In this document: positions 1-10,605 of the stretch, piece after piece
Numbering within the stretch: the stretch's first letter is position 1
Layout: each line of letters starts with the position of its first letter
The notes under the pieces: model-generated
Databases searched by the model: none
Told to the model about the DNA's origin: nothing
What the model saw: the letters and a program-made list of their open reading frames with translations, nothing else
Program-made: the position numbers and the translations under genes
From: Hirundichthys speculiger
Taxonomy: Eukaryota; Chordata; Actinopteri; Beloniformes; Exocoetidae
Assembly: GCA_018398805.1 (NCBI GenBank)
Contig: JAGFBZ010001584.1
Location: 1,178,001-1,242,000, forward strand
Direction of reading: 5' to 3'
Length of the DNA: 64,000 bases

Positions 1-266
1 AACCACCAAGCCACCATGCTGCCCCAAATGAAAACATTTTACTTCAAAATATAGTAAAATGTATATCGATGTTAAAAAAAAATGCACATGGGGTAAATGT
101 GCAACAATGCTGAATGAGGCAGAGAATGTCTACTGTGAAAAGATTTGGCTGCTAACACGAAAAACACAACCTCATACTAACTTAAGTAAAGTGATTAACT
201 CTTTGGCAGCCACTGAACACAATGGCAGTGAGCGTTGGGATTCGAAGTGGCATCAATGCGTACGTA

Positions 267-626
267 CAGTCATGGAAAAAATTATTAGACCACCATTTTT
301 TCTTCACTTTCTTGTTCATTTTAATACCTGGTACCACTAAACGTAATCATGTGACTAAAACAACAGAAAAGAAAACACTGAATGCATAAAGCAGTGTTTT
401 TGGCAGTACAATGCCATAGCTATGATGTAAAACTTAAGTGATTTAGGTTTAATCAAGAAAACCATGGAAAATGGTAAGATATCAGCTCTTAAATAAAACT
501 CTTATGGCAATCTTTGTGGTTATCGTTATGTTTGTCCAAACAAATGTACCTTTAATTGTACCAGGCATTAAAATGAACAAGAAACTGAAGAAAACAAGGG
601 TGGTCTAATAATTGTTTCCATGACTG
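267..626. mobile_element. Tc1-type MITE, copy A
   Basis: A 360-bp non-autonomous DNA element. Its ends begin CAGTCATGG and end CCATGACTG, and the two terminal stretches of about 68 bp are imperfect inverted repeats sharing ATTATTAGACCACC. A TA dinucleotide flanks each side (265-266 and 627-628), as expected of Tc1/mariner insertions. No transposase reading frame is present. A near-identical copy lies at 23564-23917, so the boundaries are supported by two independent insertions. Confidence 0.85.
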
Positions 627-926
627 TACATACATATATTGTTTAAGAAACACTACTAACCCCCTTCAATTTTTTTTTTCAGGGGCAGGAAGCTGGCTAG
701 AACACGGCCACCTTGTGTTAATCACAGTTAGCTATGTTAGTTTGTCTGGCTTACAAGCTGATGAGCTAGAAACCGTCCAAGTGGTGTCCTCTGGTTAGCC
801 ATGGCCCCTTTCAAATGGGAGTGGAGATAGCTGCTTCAGGCTACTTTGGTTTGCCTTCAAACCCTTTCAGGCCAACTCAAAACTGGTCTCTTAGTACATT
901 TAACAGTGCAATAAGCCATATTATCT
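627..926. other. unassigned spacer
   Basis: Non-coding sequence between the Tc1-type MITE and the TTAA end of the next element. No repeat end, splice-flanked exon or RNA gene is recognisable. Confidence 0.4.
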
Positions 927-930
927 TTAA

Positions 931-1960
931 CCCTTTGGGCGCCGGAGTTTTTTCAACAAAATATACAAATTTGATATCATTATTTCAAAAGGCTATAACT
1001 TGAAAGCAGTTTGAGATAAAGGTATACTGTCCATGAGAAAATTGTTTAGTATGACTCAAAGTCTGTGATGGGAGTGAAATTATTCATGTAATTTGCATAT
1101 TATGACGTCACAAGGTTGAAGCCATATTAGAAAATGTTTAATTTTGATATCAAGATTTCAAAAGGCTATAACTTTAAAAGTGGTTTGAGATAAAGGCATA
1201 CTGTAAAGGAGAAATATCTTCAGTATGAACCAAAATTTGGAATGAAAGTAGATTTGTCATATAATTTGATTATTGTGACATCACCTGCCCAAACCTGCCA
1301 GTAGTCCTCATTTTCAGATTTTTCCTCAAGCCCCATGCACATTGAAAGCTCTCATTTCAGGGACAATCACATCATAAAGTCATGAAATCTGGAGTTTGGT
1401 TTCAATATTTTCCCTTTCAAAGAACTGGTGGCCATATCTTATTTGTTTGATTGGTGATGAGGCTCCAGAATTCATCATTGTGCTGCTCAATTCATCATGG
1501 GCTCAATTCATCATGGGCTCCGACTTTGTCAGATCGTCTCCACAAAAACCAACAGGCTCATCAAAATTTAGGCTCCACTTTCGATACTCTTTCTCTTCTC
1601 TCAAGAACTCTCAGCCGCCGCCACCATCATCATCACCGTGATTTACCGTGCGCCATAGCTGTGTTTTTTTTCCCGCGGCTTCTCCTGCATCTGCTAGAAA
1701 AATGCGGTTGTTTTCATCGCCGCTACATTTTTCCATATTCGCAGTGTTATGACCCCGCCCCTAACACCTCGACCTGCTTGGCGATTGCAGAATGCTTCCA
1801 CGGTGGCCACACTGAGGTGAAGCATCCGATATACAATGTGTTGATTGTGGAATATGACGCGCGGACTCACCATCACTACTAATGTCAGTTTCTGCCTTAA
1901 CTGGACAACTGCATGTCTTCCTCCTCAGAGTCGGAGTTAGCCATAACCCGACAAAGTACT
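931..1960 (-). mobile_element. decayed piggyBac-like element (partial)
   Basis: The left end reads CCCTTTGGGCGCC directly after a TTAA (927-930), which is the target site and terminal style of piggyBac elements. On the minus strand a start codon at 1942-1944 opens a very acidic 15-residue peptide (SDSEEED) that stops at once. piggyBac-type transposases often begin with such an acidic stretch. The following minus-strand frames are broken by stops and shifts. I cannot find a matching TTAA-flanked right end, so the right boundary is approximate and the copy is probably truncated. The family call rests on the terminus and the short acidic start only. Confidence 0.42.
971..1300. repeat. tandem duplication, 173-bp period
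   Basis: Two head-to-tail imperfect copies start at 971 and 1144. Both contain TTTCAAAAGGCTATAACTT followed by a TTTGAGATAAAGG block and a GA(C/T)(G/A)TCAC block. The duplication lies inside the piggyBac-like element near its TTAA end and may be a subterminal repeat. Confidence 0.7.
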
Positions 1961-1980
1961 TCGTGGACGGTAATCACACA

Positions 1981-1981
<1 letters not shown>

Positions 1982-2014
<33 letters not shown>
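1982..2014. repeat. poly-A run, 33 bp
   Basis: Uninterrupted run of A. It may be a retroposon tail or simple slippage. No retroposon body is recognisable immediately upstream on the plus strand. Confidence 0.9.
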
Positions 2015-2015
<1 letters not shown>

Positions 2016-2196
2016 AAGTCAGGCAAGATGGCCAACAGGTAGTAGAGAAATTGGGAAAAGCTTTTTTTAATCAAGTCCCCGTGTGGGAAAAGCATTTTGG
2101 TTTTGGTAAATTACTGCTGAATACACCAGTGAGGGAGTGAAAACAGTTAAACAGTTAACAGAACGCAATCACCAGTTCCACCTCCCTAAAACCCGC

Positions 2197-2216
2197 GATC
2201 TTACCTGCGTAAGATC
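2197..2216. repeat. perfect 8-bp stem-loop
   Basis: GATCTTAC (2197-2204), a four-base CTGC loop, then GTAAGATC (2209-2216). No T-run follows, and a terminator role makes no sense in this context. It may be an incidental palindrome in transposon-derived DNA. Confidence 0.6.
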
Positions 2217-2386
2217 CAGTTGTTACCAGTTGTGCGTCTTGGTGCAGCTGATGTGCTTTTTAAAATACTGTAGAACGAATCGTTGGATGCGCATTTAAAG
2301 GTCAAGAACAATTAATGTTCCTGTCCCTCCTCGACCACCAACAGTTTCAGACATATCGGAAATAAATTCCTGCATCCAACCTTTTC

Positions 2387-2602
2387 CAGCTGGACAAAGA
2401 TCTCCTTGGTTTCCTCCACAGCAGACATCTGAAGGAGATCATGCCACAGCTGTACAGACTGACGTGTCTGGCCGTGACTATTCCCACATCCACCACAACT
2501 GCTGACCAGACATCCTCTGACCTCAAGACAATAAAAACGTATGCAAGTAATACAGTAATGCGAAATCGAGAGGTAGAGCCGTTTGTGCACGTCCACATGT
2601 GA
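2387..2602 (+). pseudogene. hAT transposase C-terminal dimerisation domain relic
   Basis: An open plus-strand frame from 2387 to the stop at 2600-2602, not starting at ATG. It reads QLDKDLLGFL, then MPQLYRLTCLAVTIPTST, a T-A-D-Q-T-S-S-D-L-K stretch, and then IKTYASNT. hAT transposases carry near their C terminus a segment of the form L-T-I-P-x-T-x-A-x-E-R-x-F-S-x-L-K-R-I-K-x-Y, which mediates dimerisation and completes the catalytic fold. Here the usual E-R-x-F-S has become D-Q-T-S-S. An in-frame TAA at 2363-2365 closes the frame upstream. This is a dead fragment whose gene body upstream is missing or unrecognisable. Confidence 0.75.
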
Positions 2603-2806
2603 CCAGGTGGACGCACATTTATTCCATTTGGACGCGACCTTTTACGCGCCAACATGCAAATTGCGCTTTCTGCAAACTCGGTATCTTGCGATCGTGGGTT
2701 TAGGGTAGTGGGTGGTCTGAAACTGTACCGAATCGGTACTGAAACTGTGACACAAAAACCGCAGTACGGACCGTACAGTGAGCCACCTGTACTGTTGCAC
2801 CCCTAA
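2387..2806 (+). mobile_element. 3' portion of a hAT element
   Basis: The transposase relic is followed about 200 bp later by GTTGCACCCCTA (ending near 2806). In reverse complement this is TAGGGGTGCAAC, a terminus typical of one hAT family in fish. The subterminal region contains the palindromic pieces ACCGAATCGGTA and GTACGGACCGTAC. No matching left terminus is visible upstream, so the copy is 5'-truncated or internally rearranged. It is a different family from the element at 2854-4127. Confidence 0.6.
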
Positions 2807-2812
2807 TATATA

Positions 2813-2853
<41 letters not shown>
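2807..2853. repeat. (TA)n microsatellite, left of hAT insertion
   Basis: TA dinucleotide array with one TC interruption. It continues on the far side of the hAT element (4128-4173), so the element appears to have inserted into a single array. Confidence 0.9.
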
Positions 2854-2856
<3 letters not shown>

Positions 2857-4127
2857 GGATGCACCGAAATTCGGCCCACCGAAAATTTTCGGCCGAAAAT
2901 GGCCCAAAAGTGCATTTTCGGTTTTCGGCCGAAAGACTTTTATCACCGAAACAACGCGGCCGAAACAGGATGTTGTGATGACGAACAAAAACCGCGGCCA
3001 GCACGCGCTTGTCTAGATAGGGGCCAACATTGTAACAATAGGAATTGTTGTTAGGAACCTTTGTTTAAATTGAGGGTATGCACGGACATGTTTTGGTGTG
3101 ACACCACCTAGTTACCGGACCGAGCTGAATGAATGTAACCCGCGAGTGTTTAATAAAGTTTACAACCCGGTCAGGGTTAAAATAGTAAGTCGTGAGTTGC
3201 TTACTGAGACAAAGCAAGAGACTTTTAACAAACATGTCTGTGGTGTGGACGTATTTCAATATATCTGAGAAAGACCCACGGATAGCGATTTGTAAAACAT
3301 GTAACGCTGAAATTTCAAGAGTGGGTGAATCTGCAAAGAGTTTCTCCACGTCGGGTTTGATTTATCACCTGAAATCCAAACATCCCGATCGCTATTCTGA
3401 ATATGAGAAGGCGGCGGCACAGAAAAGAAAAATCCTTCCGAGCGCGTCCACTCCGTCTGTGGCGGACGTATTTGAAAAGGCAAGAAAGTTTTCCAGTGAT
3501 GGTGCCAAGGCAAAGGGCATTACACAAAAAATTATGGAATTCATTGCCTTAGTTGATCAGCCGTTCTCTGTTGTAGAGGATGTGGGATTTCGTAGGCTGA
3601 TAGAGCACATTGAGCCCCGTTATTCCATGCCGAGCAGACGACATTTCTCAGACGTGTGTTTACCTGAGCTGTTTTAATGTTGTTGCAGCTCACGTCCATG
3701 AGCTTATAGCTACAGATATTTTTGTTGTAGTAGTCCTACAGAGAATTTTTTTTAAATGCACTGTGTTTTTATGAGCAGGCCAGCAGGCCAGTCAGTTATA
3801 GGCCTGTATTATTATTTAATGTACACCTGAGTGGGGTCAAGTTAAACATTTATTTTGAATTTAGTTTTTATATTGTGCATTGTTGTATGTCAGTGCTAAT
3901 AAATATTTTCATAATTTTGCAATTAATTTATTCTTTGTAGCATTAATATTAATTTATGCAATGGTAATGCCTTTATTTTAGTGAGGTTAGTACACAGCCA
4001 TAGCCATGAATGCAACGGTACTAATAATTGGCATAATAATTTATTTCGGTGTTTCGGTTTTCGGCCTTGGTTTCTTCATTTTCGGTTTTCGGTTTCGGCC
4101 AAGAATTTTCATTTCGGTGCATCCCTA
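2854..4127 (+). mobile_element. internally deleted hAT element
   Basis: A 1,274-bp element with 17-bp near-perfect terminal inverted repeats, TAGGGATGCACCGAAAT at the left and its reverse complement at 4111-4127. The flanking 8 bp are ATATATAT on both sides, matching the hAT 8-bp target duplication in length but uninformative inside a TA array. Both subterminal regions are dense in TTCGG/CCGAA repeats (about 2870-2960 and 4045-4120), which are probable transposase-binding sites. It holds a BED-finger reading frame. The rest of the transposase is missing and a polyadenylation-like AATAAA lies near 3898-3903. It therefore looks like an internally deleted copy that keeps the 5' coding part and the 3' untranslated end. 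Confidence 0.88.
3234..3677 (+). CDS. truncated hAT transposase: BED zinc-finger N-terminal part
   Basis: An intact 147-residue frame. A further in-frame ATG lies at 3192, but I prefer 3234 because the product then begins MSVVWTYF, directly at the BED finger. BED fingers are DNA-binding zinc fingers found in hAT transposases and in domesticated ZBED proteins. Seen here: aromatic residues W5 and F8, zinc ligands C20, C23, H45 and H50, and a downstream helical segment ending in R-H-F-S-D-V-C-L-P-E-L-F. This last motif lies just before the catalytic domain in intact relatives. Full hAT proteins are typically 600 residues or more, so this lacks the catalytic and dimerisation domains. The stop at 3675-3677 follows a TTTT run. 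In the +1 frame the text continues as N-V-V-A-A-H-V-H-E-L-I-A-T-D, so a one-base insertion made the stop and a larger deletion lies just beyond. If expressed, the product could bind the ends of related elements without cutting. That role is inference. Confidence 0.82.
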   Translation: MSVVWTYFNISEKDPRIAICKTCNAEISRVGESAKSFSTSGLIYHLKSKHPDRYSEYEKAAAQKRKILPSASTPSVADVFEKARKFSSDGAKAKGITQKIMEFIALVDQPFSVVEDVGFRRLIEHIEPRYSMPSRRHFSDVCLPELF

Positions 4128-4136
4128 ATATATATA

Positions 4137-4173
<37 letters not shown>
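4128..4173. repeat. (TA)n microsatellite, right of hAT insertion
   Basis: Continuation of the TA array beyond the hAT element, again with a single TC interruption. Confidence 0.9.
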
Positions 4174-4175
<2 letters not shown>

Positions 4176-7100
4176 TAAAAGCTTAAGTTTTCAGCACTAT
4201 TACACATGTTTATTGAATAAGTCGTCAGTCATGACTTATTCTGGCAATGTAAAAGATGTAAAATGTAAAAGATGATGCAAAAAATCATTTTTGAATGTCT
4301 AAAGTCAAGAAAAGCACAATATGGGGCCTTTAAAAACTGTAAATAACAGATAAGTTGTGTTGCAGCAGCAACTTATATGCTCACACTGTATTACTATATT
4401 TACCAAGGGTACATAGTTGCTATATTATCATAGATGCATCTGTCATTTATTTCTCTCGTCCAATTCCCCAGAGCTATAGTAGCGATGCTCACTGAAAAAC
4501 ATGAAATAAGACTGGTGACAAAAAATGGAAGTCAAGGAATAAATCATTGTATCTGTCCTGTGTGTGTATGTGTGCGTGTGTGTGTGCATGTAAGTGTCGG
4601 GGGGAGGTGGGGGGGGGGGTGTTAAAATTAAAGGGAAAATGAGGATGTTACCATGTATTAACCTTTTAGCAATGCATTTCTCAAAATAGTACACAACTTG
4701 CTGTGTAGGCACTCTGCACCACCATATTTCAAAATGACCTGACACTTTAGATTGTGCAAAATAATATAACTCAGTTTGACTAAATCAATTGCATATTGCG
4801 CAGTGCTTTAATTGAGTCATTCAATCCTAAATGTAACATCTACATCTACATGCATCTATACGTATGTAAAATAAGTCGATAATGACACGTTTAAATGTTG
4901 AAATGTGATGTTTCAGCATTCCATCTAAAAATACCAGTCATAATGTTGATTTCAGGTGCTGGGCATGTGGACAACCAGTCAGACCGATGAGAGGAGTGAA
5001 ATATATGAGCAGTTCTGTGGTATAAGGGGCTCGTTTCCTTGGCACACACTGGGTGCAGCCTGCTGCCGGCTGAGCAGCCTGAGGCACAGCAGGTCAAATT
5101 TATGGGTAAATGTTTAGCTCGTCTCTGCCACTCTGTAGGGCAGAAAGAATAACATCAGGCCTCTTTGCTCGTTGCGCTTCAGTCCTCAGAAAAACCAGCC
5201 TGGCTGCGCATCACAGCCCAACCAGAAATCACACACTGAAAAATGGCAAAAACACCCCGCCACTATTCTTTTAAAGTTATGCGGTCTGTGGCATCGCTGA
5301 TACGACAGCACCATGCTGTCTATCTCTCAAACAGAACGACAGAAGTAAGAGAAGCAGTTCTAACGGAACGATTCCCACTTATGTCTGTGGAATTAACATA
5401 ACCTTTCATAATTACCCAAATAAGTTCTGATGATCTGTCTTTGTCTCTAACAGTCTGACAGTGTGGTGATTATAAAACAGGAAATAGTTACAATGTGTCA
5501 TTATCAGAATGAGGAAGTATAGGTGCTGTGGTATCATTGTAGATTTCTGGAGAAATTAGGCATTACTAGTTACAAATGGCCTTAAAAGTGATCCTGTTTT
5601 AATACTCATGGAGGAAGTCACCAAGTATTAAAACCAACTTTTCGAACATTGAGACCCTTTACTGCTAACTGCTAAAATGTGAGTACCACCATCTACTTAT
5701 GCAGCAGAACTTTTTTTTTTTTGTTTTATTTAGTATGAAATTACATATAGTGTAAAAATAGGGAAGTGCCGTTTTTATTTTCCTGTTACATGAACCTTGG
5801 AACATGTTGCCTTCCAGCTGCTCCAGCAGCGCAACCCCAAAAGTAGTTTCACTTCTCTATGGCTGAAGTTTTTCGTTTGGGTTGCAAAATACCTAGTAAG
5901 CTCGTTGGTTCAATCACTTTCTCCCAAACCACATGTTATTTAAACAGAACATCAAATCACTGACAATAGGGTTCTGACTTTCCTACTTACAATGAACTAC
6001 AGTGTTACTGTACTTAAAATGAATTCAAGTTTAGAGTTTCACCATACAATTATCGGTAAAACCTAAAGTGGAAATCCTCAATTACAGCCACTGTACCTGG
6101 AATGCATAAAGGGGAAACTCTGTTTTGCTAAGCACTTACCAGTACTTGTTTCCATTCACCAGAGTGAAGGATTACTGTGTTGCTCTTTATTGTGTCTCTT
6201 GAGATGGTGCTTTTCTTCTCATTCATGATGGATTTTACCATTCAAACTAACTAGCTGGATTAATTCTGCATTTTCCTGTAATTTTTCTCCCCTCAGAGAC
6301 AGCCTTACACCTTAAACAAAGTGCTTGTTGGGTCTTAAAGTGTTCGAAACCCACTCTGAGACCTTTTTATAATTTTTTTGGACGAGTCTCATCTCTCAGT
6401 TTTGCCAAATTCTTGACAATCCCATCAACTGTGATTTCCTGTCTGGAAGGATCTGACTTCCTTCACATTCTCACAATTGTAGAATTGTCTGTCATCTTCT
6501 GCTGCTCCATGATTGTGGTTTTTCACCCAACCTTTGAGTTTAAATGAAAAAAATGGGGCCATGCAGAACAGCTGAGACACTTGTAAACACACACACAGCC
6601 ATGGTAGAAGAATATAAGTAAAAGAACATATATTTGCCTTAATTACTTTACAGATATGTGACATTTTTTTTCTGAGTTTTGCAGTATTATGGCAGGCATT
6701 CAAATGGTGCTATTACTCAAACTGAACTTCCTGCATGGTACTTCTACAGAAATGACACAACCTAATTCTTTTCAGGTGTTTTTGGCCAGAAACCTAGTTG
6801 CTTTACAGCGGAAAATCAAGTACAATATACAGTAAATGCCCTTAAATGAGTTTTCTTGAAGGGTCTGGTGTGTATCAAAACCTCTGTCAACAAATATGAT
6901 AACAAATGGTAACCCATTCAGTAGAAGGTAGCTACATGTTGCTTTTATGCTCTCGCAAACACTGTTAACTTCAGTTTTCAATGTGCTTTTAAATCAATCA
7001 GCGTATAAAATTTAGTTTAATTCATGCTTGGTCACTTGTCAGCTGTCTCTCAACAATAGATATAGAGTTGCACAACGCCCTGCATTTGTACTTTGGCAAC

Positions 7101-7415
7101 AGTTTGGGGCATGACAGAGAGATGATTAAGCAGAGGGATCACACACGGAACCATTAATGCTGAGCCTATTCTGGTATGTGAATGTTTGAGGACTGTGCAA
7201 GTGCATGAGTGTGTTTGTGCGTGCGTGTTAGTGTGTGTGTGTGCGTGTTTATGTGGTTAAGGTGTCCAAGGAAGGCAGGCAAGAATAGATTGCTTAGGAA
7301 ACTATTAGGCTTCTACATAGTCCAAGAAGCACATTCATCAATGTCACAGAAAACACACTAATTTGTAGTACAGCTGTTTCCCTATACGATGTGTTGAAAC
7401 ACTCAATCAGAAAAT
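4174..7415. other. non-coding stretch, mostly unassigned
   Basis: No exon, RNA gene or full-length repeat found. It includes a TG-rich then G-rich low-complexity run at about 4556-4621 and an imperfect TG/CG array near 7205-7250. Minus-strand frames around 6180-6700 are broken by stops and match nothing I recognise. Confidence 0.4.
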
Positions 7416-7419
7416 CTGG

Positions 7420-8560
7420 ACTGGACCAGCTCGTGTCTCCAGCTCATAATAAAGGCCCATTCACAGTTAACCAGCCTGGGCCCGGGCCTTCTGTGGCAGT
7501 GCCGGCCTGAATGAAGTAGCAGTAAACCTCAGCTGCTCTAATTTGTAAACTAAACGGGAGAAAAGGGGGAATGTGTGTGGCACTGGATGCGACGGCTGCA
7601 GCAGTGAAGTGAAGCTTGGTGGGCAGAGGAGGGGGGGTGAGCCGGACAAGAAATACCATATGTTCCTGATTGACGATGGTTGAATTAAAAGCAGTAGCAA
7701 AAAAAAAGAAAGTGTTTTCCAGCCAGTGAAAAATTTGTGAACACTGGGGCATTTAACAAAGGAACCATGAGCATCTCACTGGACCTTAAACAGGCAGGAC
7801 AAATCGATTTGTGATCACCAATTAACTGCAATGTGCATCCAATATTGCACTGAGCTTTTGTTCTTGGTTCTTTTGAAAATATAAATCTCACCATGCTTGA
7901 CTTTGTGTTTCTCCAGTTGTATTTGATTTTATACTGACGCTTTAAAAACATGAACAGTGATGCCTTTGAGCAGACTAGCAAATGTTGTCTTCCTTCCTGA
8001 AGCCAAAGCCACAAAAAGATGTGAGAGAAAAATTGAGGTGAAACAAAACAAAACAAAAAACTTGGAGTTCCCCAAAAGGCTGGCCTGTGACATGATGTCC
8101 TCTAGTGGTACACTGGCGACTGACACAGACAGCTCAATCATTTCCTTATAGGCATGTGCTGCCAAGTCCAGCTGGCTTTGACATTAACACCAGACTCTGA
8201 CTGACAGAGGCCCTGGCCTTGGGCTGGGCCCCGGGGGCCTCCACAGTACATTCAGCTCTCCTTTTAGCTTGTTGATTTACTGTCCCTGGTGGGCGCTCGT
8301 TGATCCATTTCCCCTCTCAGTTTGCTCACAGGGCACCCCAAAAAACCGTCCTCCAGCAATATATTTGCTTTATGATTTCCTGAGGAGCATTTGAAGAAAA
8401 ACAAGCCCCCACTCACTGCACCTGTTCCAGTTAATGTGCAGTGGGCCTGTCGGCCTCCTCTGGTCTTGACGACTGGGGAAAAGGGCTGCGGTGTCACAAG
8501 CTCCATGTGGATCTTCCATTTCCCCCAAGCAGCCCAATCGGGACCAAGCAGTGTAAGGAA
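7420..8560. promoter_or_regulatory. possible conserved non-coding islands
   Basis: Two GC-richer, non-repetitive blocks (about 7430-7640 and 8160-8560) stand out from AT-rich surroundings. No open frame with coding character crosses them. High sequence complexity without repeats or exons is what enhancers near developmental genes often show, but it is not proof. Cross-species alignment would decide. Confidence 0.2.
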
Positions 8561-9173
8561 CAGGGGGATGGATGCCGTATTGCATGTGTGTCAGTTTAAC
8601 ACACACAGGTCAATTGGGGCCCACATAGAGTCTTGCTGTGTGTGCATTATTAACATGTGTGTGGGTGTTTATGTAGCCCAGCGCCCAACGTGGAGCTGAC
8701 ATTAATAAGGGAAAGTGATGGGAACTTGCTTACATCATTTTGGACGACATGCAGATGTGACTGAATGGAAGGTTTCAGCCATGTTCCATTTACAATGATG
8801 TGACCAGCTTGCTGTTTACATTTTCCAAAATAGAAAAGAATAACCCAAATTACCAAATTTGTTTGTTGGCAGGTGAGCATTATAATGTAAACCCCTACCT
8901 TGAGATCCAACGTAATGTGACAAGAAACATAGAAATGTGTTTTGGATCGGCGGGAGCAGTGGGACTCAGGGTGGCGGGTGAAGACAGCAGGGTGAGCAGC
9001 TATGAAGCTCGACGCCTGCTGAGTAATGTTCATATCTTGGGGGCAGTGTGTCCATTTTAAAGCTTGAGGCCGTTCATTTTTTTTTTTTTTCCAGCCATGC
9101 ATGTTTCCTCAAATGTTAATAGATGCTGAAGACCATTTCATTGCCCCTTTTAACTATATATCACTGTCTACAG
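8561..9173. other. non-coding stretch, unassigned
   Basis: Contains a short T-run near 9079-9092. I see no gene or recognisable repeat. Confidence 0.35.
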
Positions 9174-9290
9174 CAGTGGTTCTCAACTTTTTGGAGTCAT
9201 GGGCTCCAAGAATGATCAGGTTGTTGCAGGGCGTTGTGTTTCTCAGTGCATGGAGCTGCTGTAAGACCTCCAGGTGAGCCCCCTTGAAAC
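9174..9290 (+). mobile_element. hAT (Charlie-like) terminal fragment
   Basis: CAGTGGTTCTCAACTTTTTGG at 9174 is close to the canonical hAT-Charlie terminus (CAGNGGTTCTCAACC), followed by the usual G-T-C-A-T-G-G-G-C type subterminal text. The opposite inverted terminus is not found within the next kilobase, so only a fragment or a highly decayed copy is present. The right limit is a guess. Confidence 0.5.
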
Positions 9291-10461
9291 CTTTTCTGTT
9301 GGCGAGAGTCAGCTGCAATACTTATTGTGAAAACCTCTGTGGTCTCTGTGGTTGATGTTTCCGATCACTAGCAAAACTGGCTAAGGGCACGTATACACTG
9401 CACTTGCTTAGAGTTGGGTCTTAATCTTGGGTGCGCTGTCCAGAATGGTATGTGCAGAGTGTACATTGATGAGTGCTCTTGAATCGTAGGCCACTACTGA
9501 TGCGGAGGTGCGGGCGGATATAGAGTTACGTATCGCATGCACAGCAAACAAACAACACCGGGAAATAAACTGCTCCATTTTAGCATTTATGTGTGCCAAA
9601 ATGCTTTAAGAAAAAGTGGCAAAGGAGAAGAATGTGTAAGACTTTAGATTGTTTGGATTCTTTTTTTTTTTTTTTTTTTTTTGGGAATGGTGTTTGGTTG
9701 CTTATAATCAATGCATTATTTCAAGTTTCATTTGAATTGGCTGGTAAGTAGGAGTCATAGGATTTCTGACACTGTCAGAAATTTATATCAGGTCATTTTT
9801 GGTTGCAAGGACCAGTGTGACTCTTATTGCAGAATGTAGGACCAAAGACGAAAGATATTCCCATGATTCTTTGATGACATTAACCACGACTAAGGATGCT
9901 TTGATATTGTGGCATGAAAGTTTTTTTGTTTTTTGGTTTCATGAGTGTGTCCGCTTGTCTGTTTTCTCTGAGTTCAATTAGAGACTCAACTACATGCACT
10001 GTTTGACTCTCACAAATAAGAGCTATCCTAAGACAATGTTATGTACAAACTATTTCCCAGTTCAAAATATGTGAATTTATTTTTGATGTTTCGTTCATCA
10101 CTTTTCTCCAAAGCTTTTATGCAACATCCACACATGATGTTGCAACCTTTGGACAGATAATCCCTGGTCAAATAGTATGGATTTATGTTTGTGTGTTTTG
10201 TGCAATCAAACAATAAGCTTGAAATCAAAATGTCTCTTTCTTGGGAGCTCAGATGTGATACTGAACACAGCATGAATGATGTTTTTCAGTAAACTGGTGG
10301 TCAAATAATAAAAATGAAAGTTTTGTTTGTAGATGAAAAATGTTCATAATTGGTACAAAGGAATCTAATTGTAGTTCTGTAAACAGTGGCTGCAAGATTC
10401 CTAATCTTAAATTTGTGATTTAAAACTCTGGCTTTATAATCTTTTGATGTAGAGTGTCATA
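9291..10461. other. non-coding stretch, unassigned
   Basis: Includes a T22 run at 9661-9682. No exon or named repeat is recognised. Confidence 0.35.
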
Positions 10462-10545
10462 TGTAGGGCCGCAAGCTTTTGATTATTATTCATAATTGAA
10501 TACTCTATAGATTATTCCCATATAATAATCAGATAAGAAATATGT
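10462..10545 (-). repeat. decayed dispersed repeat end
   Basis: AGGGCCGCAAG followed by GATTATTATTCATAATTGA and a TAGATTATT block resembles the common teleost repeat that begins AGGGCTGCAACTAACGATTATT. Only about 80 bp is recognisable. The family assignment is from memory of the motif, not from a search. Confidence 0.35.
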
Positions 10546-10605
10546 TTACCTTAATAAAGAGCATATACAAGACAGAAAAGATTTTTCTAACTTCTTGGTA
10601 GCATA

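Noticed and set aside
2642..3004. Minus-strand frames across the hAT end and TA array
   Set aside because: They translate the TA array as Ile-Tyr repeats and run antisense to transposon termini.
6180..6700. Possible protein-like minus-strand text
   Set aside because: Frames are interrupted repeatedly and I could not match any family or keep a consistent order of motifs.
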